Source: Halicephalobus mephisto
Lineage: Eukaryota; Nematoda; Chromadorea; Rhabditida; Panagrolaimidae
NCBI GenBank assembly: GCA_009193035.1
Contig: SWDT01000158.1
Coordinates: 1 to 33,211, forward strand
Direction of reading: 5' to 3'
DNA length: 33,211 nt
Position 1 is the stretch's first letter. Every line of letters begins with the position of its first letter. Below are positions 10,661-20,771 of this stretch, piece by piece. The notes beneath the pieces were generated by a model that did no database searches, was not told where the DNA came from, and saw only the letters and a list, made by a program, of their open reading frames with translations. A program made the translations under genes and the position numbers.

Positions 10661-11720
10661 ATGCACATGTCGATCGCCAAAGAACCAAACTTTAGCATTG
10701 TATCTCCCAAGTCTGTCCTGTAAACTCCAACAAAGGCAATGGATTTTTGATGCGATTTTTGGAGAAAATTAATAAACCGTTGTTGCCAAGTTAGAGTTCT
10801 TGATCGAAACAAACTTACAGCAAGGTTACTGTCATTACCAAGTCATGTGTAATTACGTTGCTAAATCGAAATCGGTATAGGAATGCTGGAATAAAAACAA
10901 ATTTGCCCGTGATTTCGTCGACGTGAAAAATGTTTCATGTGCTTTGATTCGAGGTTGTAAAGAATCAAAAAAACCTGTCGTGATCACTAAGTCTGTATAT
11001 TGATAGAATAGGTTGGAAAAAGATATCTAAAATTAAAATTGCCGTAGGAATGATACGGTAGAAAAAGTTGAAGCAGAATTACAATATCATCAATAAACTT
11101 ACACGATAACGGAGTCATTGGCGAAAGATATTCATCGTAATTTGAATAGTTTGCAACGAATCCAGGTGAAATAACGTTGTAAATTCCATCTATGAAGATG
11201 GTAAAGTTGTAGTAAATATTCTGAAATCAAAATTGATATATGAATGACATAGTAGGGAGAATAGTGACGGGAAATTAGAATATTATGAACAAAAGTAAGC
11301 TTACCAGTGAATTACTTAACGAATAAACAGTGTTCAGTGTACTTTGATTGGAATTTGCAGCAAATTCAGAAGGATTAAGCACAGTAATGTCACTATCATC
11401 GTAAATCCCATCTATGAAGACAGCAAAGTCGTAGTAAATATTCTGAAATCGAAATTGATATATGAATGACATAGTAGGGAGAATAGTGACGGGAAATTAG
11501 AATACTATGGACGAAAGTAAACTTACCAGTGAATTAATCAAAATCTAAAACAAATTTAGTCTACTTTGCTTCCAGTCAATAAAATTCCAAACGAAATGAC
11601 ACTATCATCACTAATATATTCATTACAAACACGATATATCGATTTTCAGTGATCTAAAATCAAATTTCATATATGAACAACATAAAAAAACAAACTTACC
11701 CAAAATTCCAAACTTCAAAC
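10661..11720 (-). pseudogene. Multi-exon gene remains with a duplicated exon
   Basis: Minus-strand exon candidates with good splice sites: about 11450-11303 (begins NIYYDFAVFIDGIY, ends SNSL before GTAAGC), 11221-11108 (begins NIYYNFTIFIDGIY, donor GTAAGTTTA), 11020-10969, 10889-10818 and 10723-10661 (ends LAIDMCI and a stop). The first two exons and their flanking introns are duplicates about 230 bp apart. A third, decayed copy lies at about 11650-11530: IYRVCNEYISDDSV is legible, but stops follow. The last three exons join in one phase (IS...TTA|FLYRFRF...TLL|TDLGD), but the 11108 donor leads into the next exon out of phase. Either an exon or alternative site was missed, or the gene is broken. 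The FIDGIY strand recalls vWA-like or lectin-associated domains of nematode secreted proteins, but no firm family call is possible. The last exon lies in the 3' flank of the convergent neuropeptide gene. Confidence 0.45.
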
Positions 11721-11964
11721 CTAAAGTTCATGAAACACAATTCAACATTAACAATAAACAGCTGTAATTCTGATTATATTACAAAATAACCAAAATTTTT
11801 GCATTTTTTTTAGAATAAAAAAATTGAAAAACAAAACGCAATCGGAAAAATTCAAAGTTGTTTGTTCTTTCGAAACTCGCAATTTTCGCTTCGAAACAAT
11901 TCAAAAAAGTTTATTTAAATTAAAAAGAAATATTTTTAAAATTACCAATGATTTTTTAATAAAA
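11721..11964. other. AT-rich spacer
   Basis: Nothing firm. A minus-strand frame across about 11910-11770 stays open but has no convincing splice sites or start. Confidence 0.4.
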
Positions 11965-12128
11965 TTAAAAATTTTTATTTAATTTTAATTCCCAAAAGTG
12001 AAAACTCGATCGGGAAAAATTCAGAATATCGTTGTGGACATTTTGCCAAGAATTTTTTCGATTTTCTTTGATCTTTTGCCGACGTTGATTACGAAAGTCC
12101 TCCAATTTTTGAATAACTTTTGGGATTT
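11965..12128 (-). CDS. Possible orphan 3' exon, unrecognised
   Basis: After an AATTCAG acceptor (12131-12129) the minus strand is open for 53 codons: IPKVIQKLEDFRNQRRQK, then IKENRKNSWQNVHNDILN, ending in Asn-Phe before TAA. The sequence is hydrophilic, rich in Lys/Arg/Asn/Gln and has higher GC than its surroundings, as expected of an exon. No upstream exon was identified, and it belongs to no family I recognise. It could be a last exon, a relic or chance. Confidence 0.25.
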
Positions 12129-12364
12129 CTGAATTATCCTTGTTTTTGAATTTTTGGAAATTTTTAGTTAAAATTTAATTTTTAAAAAATATTAAAATTT
12201 TATTTTATTTAATTTTTAAAAAATGACAGTTCTTTAAATTATTTAAATTTCGATAAGATAGTCATTTTTGAAGGTTTTAGAACGGAAAATTAGAGGATTT
12301 TAAAGAAGATTTTTTCTGTAATGAGGTCTAAAGAAATCAAAATCAAATTAAATTTCTGCATATT

Positions 12365-12600
12365 AATTGAGCAGCCAAAGTTGCGAGCAACCTGCGGATT
12401 TAATTTTGATTTTGATGTTGAGCGAGCTGCCGTAATGTTGCGAGCAACCTGCGGATTTACTTTTATGAAAATTTCGAAATCAATATTGATATAAAAATAC
12501 CGACCGAACTGCCGTAATGTTGCGAGCAACCTGCGAAGTTAATTTTGACTTTTATATCGACCGAGCTGCCGTAATGTTGCGAGCAACCTGCGGATTTAAT
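12365..12600 (+). repeat. Hairpin-bearing minisatellite, four copies
   Basis: Core GCTGCCGTAATGTTGCGAGC followed by AACCTGCGGATTTAATTTTG occurs at about 12370, 12427, 12511 and 12567, the first with a divergent left part. GTTGCGAGCAAC inside it is a perfect palindrome around GA/GC, able to form a small hairpin. GC content is clearly above the local background. Spacers differ in length (57-84 bp), so this is not a strict tandem array. Confidence 0.75.
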
Positions 12601-12747
12601 TTTGATTTCAAAATTTTTTTACGAAATTGTCTCAACACAAATTTCCAAATTTTGAATTTTATAGATTAAGTTGAAAACTTTATTTTTATAAAAATTTTAA
12701 CATGAATTTTGAAAATTCCGAATTTTAGAAGATTCAAGTTTGAAAAT

Positions 12748-13280
12748 TCAGTTTTGTGGTTTTTCTGAATTCAGCCAATCGTCGAATTTTCCTTTGAGAT
12801 TTTCGAAGTTTTCAGCCATGGAGTCCCTCAGGGCCTGGAGGTCGGATTGGCTGGCGGACTGGACGGCTGCCTTGATTTCCTGAGCTTCCTGATCCAACGT
12901 CAAGGATGTATTTTCGACGATAGAAAGGAATTTTTCAAAAAACGGATTATTTGAAAATTTTTCTTTTAAATTTTCAATAAAAAATTTGAATTTTTCTTTC
13001 ATTTCATTTAACTAAAAATTTTTTTTATTTAATATTAAAAATAAAAAATTACTTTTTCGGAAATTCCCCAAGATTCAAATTCGGTTTTTATTTTTTCGAA
13101 AATTTCTTTTTTGGATTCTTGGGAATTTTGTACGATTTCCTCGATCTTGGCGTTCTGTTCCGGACTCAGACCGTCCTTCAAGACGGACAAAAACGAACCG
13201 GGATCCAGCTCATCCGGGGCTTCCAGAGGATGTCCAAAAACATTCGCAAAAAAAATAATAAAAATAAATTTCGAAAACAT
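12748..13280 (-). CDS. Small secreted helical protein, possibly SXP/RAL-2 (DUF148)-like
   Basis: Two exons: 13280-13053 and 13011-12748 (163 aa), phase 0, donor GTAATTTTT and acceptor AATTTTTAG. Residues 1-16 are a signal peptide (FSKFIFIIFFANVFG). The mature part is highly charged and almost all helical by composition, without cysteines: LSPEQNAKIEEIVQNSQESK, KEIFEKIKTEFESWG, then FKFFIENLKEKFSNNPFFEK and DLQALRDSMAENFENLKGKF. The LSxEQ...I..IVxN pattern with paired amphipathic helices recalls nematode SXP/RAL-2 (DUF148) secreted proteins; fatty-acid- and retinol-binding (FAR) proteins are another possibility. A TATAAAAG box lies 36 bases upstream of the ATG. The gene model is good; the family is tentative. 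Confidence 0.78.
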
Positions 13281-13315
13281 TTTTTTCGAATTGAATTATT
13301 TCGAATAAATTGAGT

Positions 13316-13323
13316 CTTTTATA
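13316..13323 (-). promoter_or_regulatory. TATA box of the helical secreted protein gene
   Basis: TATAAAAG on the minus strand, 36 bases before the ATG at 13280. With so little room, transcription probably starts directly before the coding region, without a trans-splice site. Confidence 0.5.
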
Positions 13324-13556
13324 TCCACTTTGATCCAGAATCCCAAAAGCAATTAAAATCATATTAAAAAAACCATAATTGTCGTTTCAAAGACCGTTTT
13401 TCCTGTTTTTTTGAAAAGATACAATTTACGTAAAAAATTTTGTCATCCATTTGACCTTGGATTGATCCACAAAAAAATCTAAAATTTTATTAAAAAACAA
13501 AAAAAATAGGAAATTTTACATTTTATTAAAAAATAAAAATTTGAAATTAAAAATCT

Positions 13557-14600
13557 GGTCCTGACACGGAAGAAAATTTATTTAATTGTAATTATAAAAT
13601 TTATTGATAATTATTAAAATAATAATCAAAAAATAATATCAAGTGCTATTCGTGTCAGGACCAGTTTTTTTTTATAAAAAATTCAAATTGACGGTCCTGA
13701 CACGAAAGAAAATTTAGTTTGCAATTATAAAATTCATTGATGATTGTTAAAATAGTAATCGAAAAACAATATTAAGTATCATTCGTGTCAGGACCAGTTT
13801 TTTATAAAAAAATTCAAATTGACGGTCTTGACAAGAAAGAAAATTTATTTTGTAATTATAAAATTCTTTGTTAATTGTTAAAATAGTAATCGAAAAACAA
13901 TATCAAGTGTCATTCGCGTCAGGACCGGTTTTTTAAAGTTTTTATTTTTTTAGAAAAATCTAAAATTTATGATCTTAACAAAAAAAACTTTGAAATTACG
14001 AACTTCATTGTTAATTTTTAAAATAGTACACAAAAAGCAATATCAAGTGCTGTTCGCGTCAGGACCAATTTTCTTCTTTTAATGAATTTTTCGATTTTTA
14101 TTATTTGAAAAAATTAAAGTTGACAGTTCGAACATGATATTTCTTGAGCCATGCTTTAAACACGAGATTAGTTATTGGCCAGATAAAAGATAAATAAACT
14201 TTTCATCTGAAAACGAATTCGACACTATTCTCGTCAGGACCAGTTTTTTCCACTTGGCGGTTTCTTTGATCTTTATCCCCTGAGGGCATAATTTGAACAT
14301 TTATCTTGACACGAAATATGTTTGATAATCAGTTATTTAAAAGTTAAAAATTTTCCATTTAAAAAAATCAAATTTTTCGTGTCAGGACCAAAATTCCGGT
14401 TTTTTCGATCTTTATTCCCTGAGGGCATAATTTGAACATTTTTCCTGACACGAAATATATCTAATTATCAGTTTTTTAAAAATTAAAAATTTTCCATTTA
14501 AAAAAATCAAATTTTTCGTGTCAGGACCAAAATTCTGTTTTTTTCAACCTTTATCCCCTGAGGGCATAATTTGAACATTTTTCCTGATACGGTGTGCTTA
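13557..14600 (+). repeat. Array of units bounded by inverted GGTCCTGACACG / CGTGTCAGGACC
   Basis: From 13557 each unit of ~130 bp starts GGTCCTGACACGAAAGAAAA and ends near TTCGTGTCAGGACCAGTTTT, so the ends are inverted repeats that could fold into a hairpin. Later units vary. From ~14270 to 14600 three units of ~140 bp share CCCTGAGGGCATAATTTGAAC, then CCTGACACGAAATAT and TTTTTCGTGTCAGGACCAAA. About thirteen copies of the core are visible, in alternating orientation. The same core, linked to GGCGGGACCAATTTT, recurs at 22620-23360 and degenerately at 30640-30860. No protein is encoded. Confidence 0.85.
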
Positions 14601-14763
14601 ATTTATTTTGTAATTTTAAACTTGCTTTTTAAATTAAAAACGGGGCTTGAGAAAAGTTTAAAATACTTCGTCGACGAACTGCGGAAATTCGAAATTATTA
14701 AAACTCAAAAATTTCCGATTTTTAAAATAAAAAATTAAATTTCCATTTATTCTTTTTTATAAA

Positions 14764-14816
14764 GTCGTAGGCGAAAGAAAATTTTATTACGGATTTTATC
14801 TAGCTTTGCCTATGAC
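14764..14816 (+). repeat. Isolated inverted repeat related to the array
   Basis: GTCGTAGGCGAAAG (14764-14777) pairs with CTTTGCCTATGAC (14804-14816) around a 26-base loop. The plan, including GAAAGAAAATTTT after the left arm, matches array units at 13557-14600 although the arm sequence differs, suggesting a diverged or compensating member. Confidence 0.55.
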
Positions 14817-14849
14817 AATCCGGCCGGAGGTCAATATCTTCCAGATGTT

Positions 14850-15250
14850 CTTATTTTTAAAAAACTTAAAAAAAATTAAAATTTTCCTAAAAAAAATTAA
14901 AATTTCTTTAAAAAATTAAACTTTCTTTAAAAAAAATTAAAATTTCTTTAAAAAAGTTAAAAAATCAAATTTAAAAAAAACTTTTAAAAAAATTTAAATT
15001 TTCTTAGAAAAATTAAAATCTTAAAAAAGTTAAAAAATCAAATTTAAAAAAAAACTTTTAAAAAAATTTAAATTTTCTTAGAAAAATCAAATTTTTTTCT
15101 CAAATAACTTTGAAAAATTGAAATATTTCTTTTAAAAAATTGAAATTTATTTGAAAAATTAAAATTTATTTGAAAATTTAAATATATCTTTAAAAAAATT
15201 GAAATTTATTTAAAAAATTTAAATATTTCTTTAAAAAAATTGAAATTTTT
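14850..15250 (+). repeat. AAAAATTAAAATTT low-complexity array
   Basis: Short AT-only repetition with a 10-40 bp imperfect period (TTCTTTAAAAAAATTGAAATT and similar). No gene. Confidence 0.7.
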
Positions 15251-15260
15251 AAATCGGAAG

Positions 15261-15363
15261 TCTTGGCCTAAAATTGTCCCGGAATATTCAAAAGGAAACG
15301 GTCCCAATTTCGTTTTCCATTTTATCTCTTGGAATTTTGACGCATTTCCCTTTTTTGAAGAAG
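15261..15363 (+). CDS. Possible orphan exon, unrecognised
   Basis: A GC-richer island inside AT-only DNA is open in one frame for 34 codons (SWPKIVPEYSKGNGPNF then VFHFISWNFDAFPFFEE) and ends at a good donor (GAAG|GTAAAATTTT). The left boundary (CGGAAG) is a poor acceptor, and no partner exon was found. It may be a relic or chance; a second frame is also open. Confidence 0.2.
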
Positions 15364-15429
15364 GTAAAATTTTTCTTTTTTTAAAAAACCGACAATTATT
15401 ATTTAAACAAAAACGTTAATTTCTGCCTA

Positions 15430-16025
15430 CGTCTATAAAAATGATGACGTTAAAGTTGAAATAAAAGTAAAATTTGCATCATGCGCGCAACATTGGGGCG
15501 AGCTGATCGGTTGATTTAAAGTTGTTTTTTGAAATTAATAATCATCTTTTAAAAAATCGTTTTTTTTAAATTTTTTTATAAATTGCAGAGTTTAATGTAA
15601 TTTAGAGATTTAGTGGGGAAAATGTTGGAATTGTCGAGTTTGTGAAGTAAGAAATTAGGTTGAAATTGTTTGAGGACTAGGAAATTAGTTTCATATATCA
15701 ATTTTGCTTGGATTAAGTTAGTGACGTCATTTTAGGTATGATGGAGTTTAGTTTCATTGGGATGTTCTTTTCCAGAGATATATGAGGTTCTATAGCTTGC
15801 AAAAGTGATAAAATCCGGACTAAAGTTTGAAACCCCTCACGAACCCACCCCAAAGTCACTCCCAAACGGCGAAATCCAACTTTATTTTCAGTTTTCTCTA
15901 ATTTCCAAAGTAATTTCAATTTTTGTATTTACCAAAAAAGTATCCATTGAAAATATTTTAATTTTATTTTTAACTTTATTTTTAATGATTTCATTTTTGT
16001 TCGTGTTTGTCAAAAAATTTTAAAA
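15430..16025 (+). repeat. Direct duplication, left copy
   Basis: About 590 bp, nearly identical to 16940-17535 at an offset of ~1510 bp. It includes TTTGCATCATGCGCGCAACA, TTTCATATATCAATTTTGC, the palindrome TGACGTCA, and a GC-richer block with CACGAACCCACCCCAAAGTC. Open frames of 60-75 codons in both copies are short, differ at their ends and lack splice context, so I do not call a gene. Confidence 0.85.
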
Positions 16026-16239
16026 TATTTTCAATTTATTTTTTCAATTAAATTTACTTTATTTTTACATTGTTTACAACCAGCATCTATCGACGTAAAC
16101 TCCTATATAAAAATAACAAAAATAATTTAATTTTACGAAAAAAGAAAAATTTTTCAAAGATTTTCAAAAATACTTTTTTTTGTAAATAAAATTTGATATT
16201 TTTTAAAAATAAAAATTCAAAAGCTCTAATTCCTTTATT

Positions 16240-16620
16240 TACATCATTACTGTAGATTAAAGACATTTTTATTTTAAAAAAAAAGTAATTTTTAAAAAAT
16301 TTTTTATTTTTTTTCGAATTTTTTTAAAAATTTTAATTTTTTTTAAAAATTTTTTTTTATTTTTTTCAAAATTTGAAGATTTTTTTAAAAAATTTAAAAA
16401 ATTTTTTTTTCTTTTTTTAAAACTTTTTAATTTTTTAACTTTTTAAAAATTTTTTTTAAATTTCAAACTTTCCACTGTTTTAAAAATTCTTTGCATTTTT
16501 TTCATTTTTTTTCACTTTTTTTAAACATTTTTCAATTTTTTAAACTTTTTTTAGTTTTTAAAATTTTGTTTTAAATTTTTGAACTTTTTTAAAATATTTT
16601 TTTCGGATTTTTATTTTTTA
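16240..16620 (+). repeat. Poly-T/A low-complexity tract
   Basis: TTTTTAAAAATTTT-type sequence with no period clear enough to name and no coding potential. The stretch 16620-16940 holds GGGACCATTTTTCC and ACGGTCCTAAGGAC, relics of the GGACCA-type repeat, but no gene. Confidence 0.65.
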
Positions 16621-16939
16621 GATTTCCCGTTGGGACCATTTTTCCGAAAATTGACGGTCCTAAGGACAGTTTAGTCTAATTACTTTGGCAGTTTGTATAA
16701 CTTTGAAATTTCGAAAACAACCAAAAAATTTCAGAGTGGGAGGCAGAAGTCAAAAATAATTTAATTTCATTTTTTTGAGTAAAATAGCCTAAAGCAAAAT
16801 TTTTTATCTTCTCTGAACTTGGTAATTTCCTGAGAAAACGTGACGGAGATTACGGAAATCCACTTTGGTCAAATTTCTTGAACTTTGACTTTTTAGAGTT
16901 TAGGTTTCATTGACGAAGATACGTAATATCAATCCTTGA

Positions 16940-17535
16940 GCTTGTAGGGATGATGACATCAAAGTTGAAATAAAAGTAAAATTTGCATCATGCGCGCAAC
17001 GTTGGGGCGAGCTGGTCGATTAATTTGAAGTTGTTTTTTGAAATTAACAATCATCTTTTAAAAAAATCGTTTTTTTTAAATTTTTTTATAAATTGCAGGT
17101 TTTAATGTAATTTAGAGATTTAGTGCAGAAAATGTTGGAATTGTCGAGTTTGTGAAGTAGGAAATTAGGTTGAAATTGTTTGAGGACTTGGAAATTAGTT
17201 TCATATATCAATTTTGCTTGGATTAAGTTAGTGACGTCATTTTAGGAGTGATGGAGTTTGGTTTCATTGGGATGTTCTTTTCCAGAGATATATGAGGTTC
17301 TATAGCTTACAAAAGTGATAAAATCCGGACTAAAGTTTGAAACCCCTCACGAACCCACCCCAAAGTCACTCCCAAACGGCGAAATCCAACTTTATTCTCA
17401 GTTTTCTCTAATTTCCAAAGTAATTTCAATTTTTGTATTTATCAAAAAAGTATCCATTGAAAATATTTTAAATTTATTTTTGACTTTATTTTTAATGATT
17501 TCATTTTTGTTCTTGTTTGTCAAAAAAAAATTTGA
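16940..17535 (+). repeat. Direct duplication, right copy
   Basis: Right copy of the 15430-16025 segment. Differences are scattered single bases and small indels. It carries the same TGACGTCA palindrome near 17229. Bases 17540-18000 after it hold no recognisable gene. Confidence 0.85.
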
Positions 17536-18239
17536 AATATTTTAAAGTTATTTTTTCAATTAAATTTATTTTTAACTTTATTTTTAGTTTCTTATAAACT
17601 TTGAAATTGATTATTTTTTTCGGACTTTTACTTCCTGGCGTCGTGTCCCTATTGACAGAGATATATGGTACCGGCTGATAAGAAAAAAAATCCTACTTTT
17701 TCATAAACGTAAAAACTGAAAAACATCAGTTGTCGGATTTTTGGTTTTGTTTTTATTCGAAAATTTTCCAAAAAAAAGCACCTGTTCGTTTTTCGGCCTT
17801 AGGCAATTTTTATTTTATCCATTTTTTGAGATACGTCATTTTTCAAAAAAGTGGAAATTTAAAACCTTTTTTTTGGGTTAAAAAATTCAAAAAATGGAAG
17901 TACTTTCGAATTCAGAAAAATTTTTGCAAAAAAAATGAATTTTTATGGTAATTTTAAAAATTATTTTTTTATAAAAATAAAATTTTTTGAATTTCTGAAA
18001 TCTTTTAGAATTTTACAGTAGCTTCTGGAATCTTCTGGAAATTTATGAAGTTTTGAAAATTCTGAAATTTTTAAAACCTTCAAAAATTTCTGGAAATTTT
18101 AAATTTTGAAGGATTTTTAGAATTTTATAAAAAATTTCAAGATTTTATAAAAAATTCCAGAATCTCACAAAAAATTCTAAATTTTCGTAGAATCTTCTAG
18201 AATTTCACAGAAAAGTTCGGGAACTTCCAAAATCTTCTG

Positions 18240-19000
18240 AAAATTTTATAGTTTCTAGAATTTTCTAAGAATATCATAGAAGCCTTCAGAAGGTAGTAAA
18301 AAACTTTGAGAATTTCTATAATTTCATCAAAAAAATTTTTAAAATTTTCAAAACTTTTTAAAAAGATCATAGAAGCTTTCAGAAAGTAGTAAAAGACTGA
18401 AAATTTTAAAACTTCTTGAATTTTATAAGAATTTCTAAAAATTTTTAAAAAGATCATAGAAGTCTTCAGAAGGTAGTAAAAGACTGAAAATTTCTATAAT
18501 TTTATCAAAAAAATTTAAAAATTTCTTAAATTTTATAAAAGTTTCTAGAATTTTTTAAAAAGATCATAGAAGCCTTCAGAAGGTAGTAAAAAACTTTGAG
18601 AATTTCTATAATTTTATCAAAAAAAAAATTTAAATTTCTTGAATTTTATAAGAATTTCTTGAATTTTATAAGAATTTCGTAGAAGTCTTCAGAAAGTAGT
18701 AAAAAACTGAAAATTTCTATAATTTTATCAAAAAAATTTTTTAATTTCTTGAATTTTATAAAAGTTTCTAAAATTTTTTAAGAATTTCGTAGAAGCCTTC
18801 AGAAGGTAGTAAAAAACTTTGAGAATTTCTATAATTTTATCAAAAAAATTTAAAAACCTTTTGAGTTTTATAAGAATTTCTAGAATTTTTTAAAAAGATC
18901 ATAGAAGCCTCCAGAAGGTAATAAAAAACTGAAAATTTCTATAATTTTATAAAAAAAATTTTAAAACTTCTTGAATTTTATAAAAATTTTATGTTTTTAG
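18240..19000 (+). repeat. ~105-bp minisatellite, seven copies
   Basis: Units carry GAAGCCTTCAGAAGGTAGTA followed by AAAAACTTTGAGAATTTCTA, TAATTTTATCAAAAAAATTT and TAAAAAGATCATA. The mark CTTCAGAAGGTAG recurs at about 18284, 18378, 18464, 18576, 18678, 18797 and 18909. Minus-strand frames through it merely reflect the period. Confidence 0.8.
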
Positions 19001-19158
19001 AATTTTTTAAGAATTCTCTAAAATCTTGCAGAATTTTCCTGAAGATTCTGAAATTTTTAAAACTTCAGAATTTTTCGAAAAATTTTAAAACCAACTTTGT
19101 AAAAATTTTCAAAGTTTGTGTCGAGACGAAATTTTATAACAACTTTGATTTTTAATTT

Positions 19159-19374
19159 TTAAAAAGTGTAATCTTCTTGAACTTTTGGATTTTTAATAAA
19201 TGTTAAAATTGTTACAAAATTTTGTTTTTTGAATCTGGCCTCTTGAAAAACGGATAACGTAAATCTCATCACTTGGATTTTTCCGAGAATTTTAACGCCT
19301 AAAAATTGAACTTGTTTGTTTTTATCCGGCGGATGAGGTCGAACTTTGTGTCTGGGCCCGTCTTTCGTCTTCAT
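19159..19374 (-). CDS. Possible small ORF, unrecognised
   Basis: A 71-codon minus-strand frame begins MKTKDGPRHKVRPHPPDKNK and ends KVQEDYTF. Its first third is GC-rich compared with the surrounding array DNA and strongly basic. There is no signal peptide or known motif. It might be a small gene, the first exon of one, or chance. No promoter or splice acceptor was identified. Confidence 0.22.
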   Translation of the reverse strand: MKTKDGPRHKVRPHPPDKNKQVQFLGVKILGKIQVMRFTLSVFQEARFKKQNFVTILTFIKNPKVQEDYTF

Positions 19375-19529
19375 TCAAAAATTCGCAGTGGAAATCCGAA
19401 AAATTTTCTTTATTCAAAAAAATTCTTGAATAAAGATTCATTTTTAAATTCCTTCGAAAATAATTTTTTAATTTATAAAATGTAAAAAATAAACATTTTT
19501 AAATTAATTTTTTAAAATTATTATTTTAG

Positions 19530-20225
19530 AATTTTATAGAATTTTATGGAAGATTCTAGAATGTTCGAAAATTTCATTGGAGCTTCTGGAATCAAGAGAT
19601 TCTGAATTTCGAAATTTTACAGAATTCTGTGGAAGATTCTAGATGTTTGAAAATCTCATTGAGGTTTCTGGAATCAAGAGATTCTGAATTTTGAAATTTT
19701 TGGAGTTTTAGAATTTTACAGAATTCTGTGGAAGATTCTAAAATCTTCGGAAATCTCATTGAAGTTTCTGGAATCAAGGGATTCTGAATTTTGAAATTTT
19801 TGGAGTTTTAGAATCTTCTAGGATTTTTGAAGTTTTTAGAATTTTACAGAATCTAGTAGAGGATTCTGAAGTCCGGAATCTGAAATTTTTGAACTTTTAG
19901 AATCTTCTAGGATTTTATGAAATCTAGTAAGGGATTTTGAAATCTTTAAGAATTTTTAAAAACTTCTGAAGCCTTTTGTAAATCCATTGACATCTTCATA
20001 CGGTTTCTAAAATCTCATAAAAACTTCTGAATCTTTCCAAAATTTTCATCGAAATTTCTAAAGTATTTTCAGAAACTTCATAGAAGATTCTGGAATTCTT
20101 AAAGTTTTCAGAAATCTTCTCAGAAATCTCATATAAGCTTCTAAAAACTTCTGAAATCCATAAAATTCCCGAAAGTTTTTTAAAATCCCACAAAAATTCC
20201 AGCATCCAAATAAAATTTAATTTCA
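19530..20225 (+). repeat. ~85-bp minisatellite and related degenerate array
   Basis: Units with TCTGGAATCAAGAGATTCTG recur at about 19585, 19667 and 19758, with AGAATTCTGTGGAAGATTCT between them. The rest is a degenerate mixture of TTTTAGAATCTTCT, GAAATCT and similar words. No gene is supported. Confidence 0.7.
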
Positions 20226-20279
20226 ATATTTAAAACTTTAAATTTCCACTTTTTAAATCATTTTAGAAATCCGTGTCAA

Positions 20280-20757
20280 AATATTTTTTATAAAAATATT
20301 ATTTTTTATTTTTTATAAAAAAATCTTTTATTTTTATAAAAACATTATTTTCAATTTCTATAAAAATATAAATTTTAATTTTTATAAAATTGTTGTTTTC
20401 AATTTTTATAAAAAAAATCTTTTATTTTTATAAAAATATAAATTTTATTTTTTATAAAAACATTAATTTTCAATTTTTATAAAAATATTAATTTTATTTT
20501 TTATAAAATTGTTATTTTCAATTTTTATAAAAAAAATCTTTTATTTTTTTAAAAATATTAATTTTTATTTTTTATAAAAATATTAATTTTATTTTTTATA
20601 AAATTGTTATTTTTATTTTTTATAAAAAAATCTTTTATTTTTATAAAAATATTAATTTTATTTTTTATAAAAACATTAATTTTTATTTTTTATAAAATTG
20701 TTGTTTTCAATTTTTATAAAAAACATTATTTTCAATTTTTATAAAAAAATTAATTTT
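20280..20757 (+). repeat. TTTTTATAAAAATATTAA array just upstream of the BTB gene
   Basis: Tandem AT-only units (TTTTTATAAAATTGTTATTT, AAAAAAATCTTTTATTTTTA) of roughly 60-80 bp run up to 14 bases before the start codon of the next gene. Confidence 0.75.
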
Positions 20758-20771
20758 AGAATTGCTCAAAA

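Noticed and set aside
13557..14600. CRISPR-like look of regularly spaced GTCCTGACACG words
   Set aside because: The words alternate in orientation, spacers are related AT-rich sequence, and the genome is a nematode's.
14804..14880. Frame FAYDNPAGGQYLPDV after a TCTAG acceptor, looking like an exon
   Set aside because: Its start is the right arm of the hairpin 14764-14816, and the frame runs into a stop in low-complexity DNA; coding is unlikely.
15713..15919. 68-codon minus-strand and 72-codon plus-strand frames in the duplicated segment
   Set aside because: The two copies differ at the ends of the frames and neither has a start context or splice partner; duplication alone explains the near-identity.
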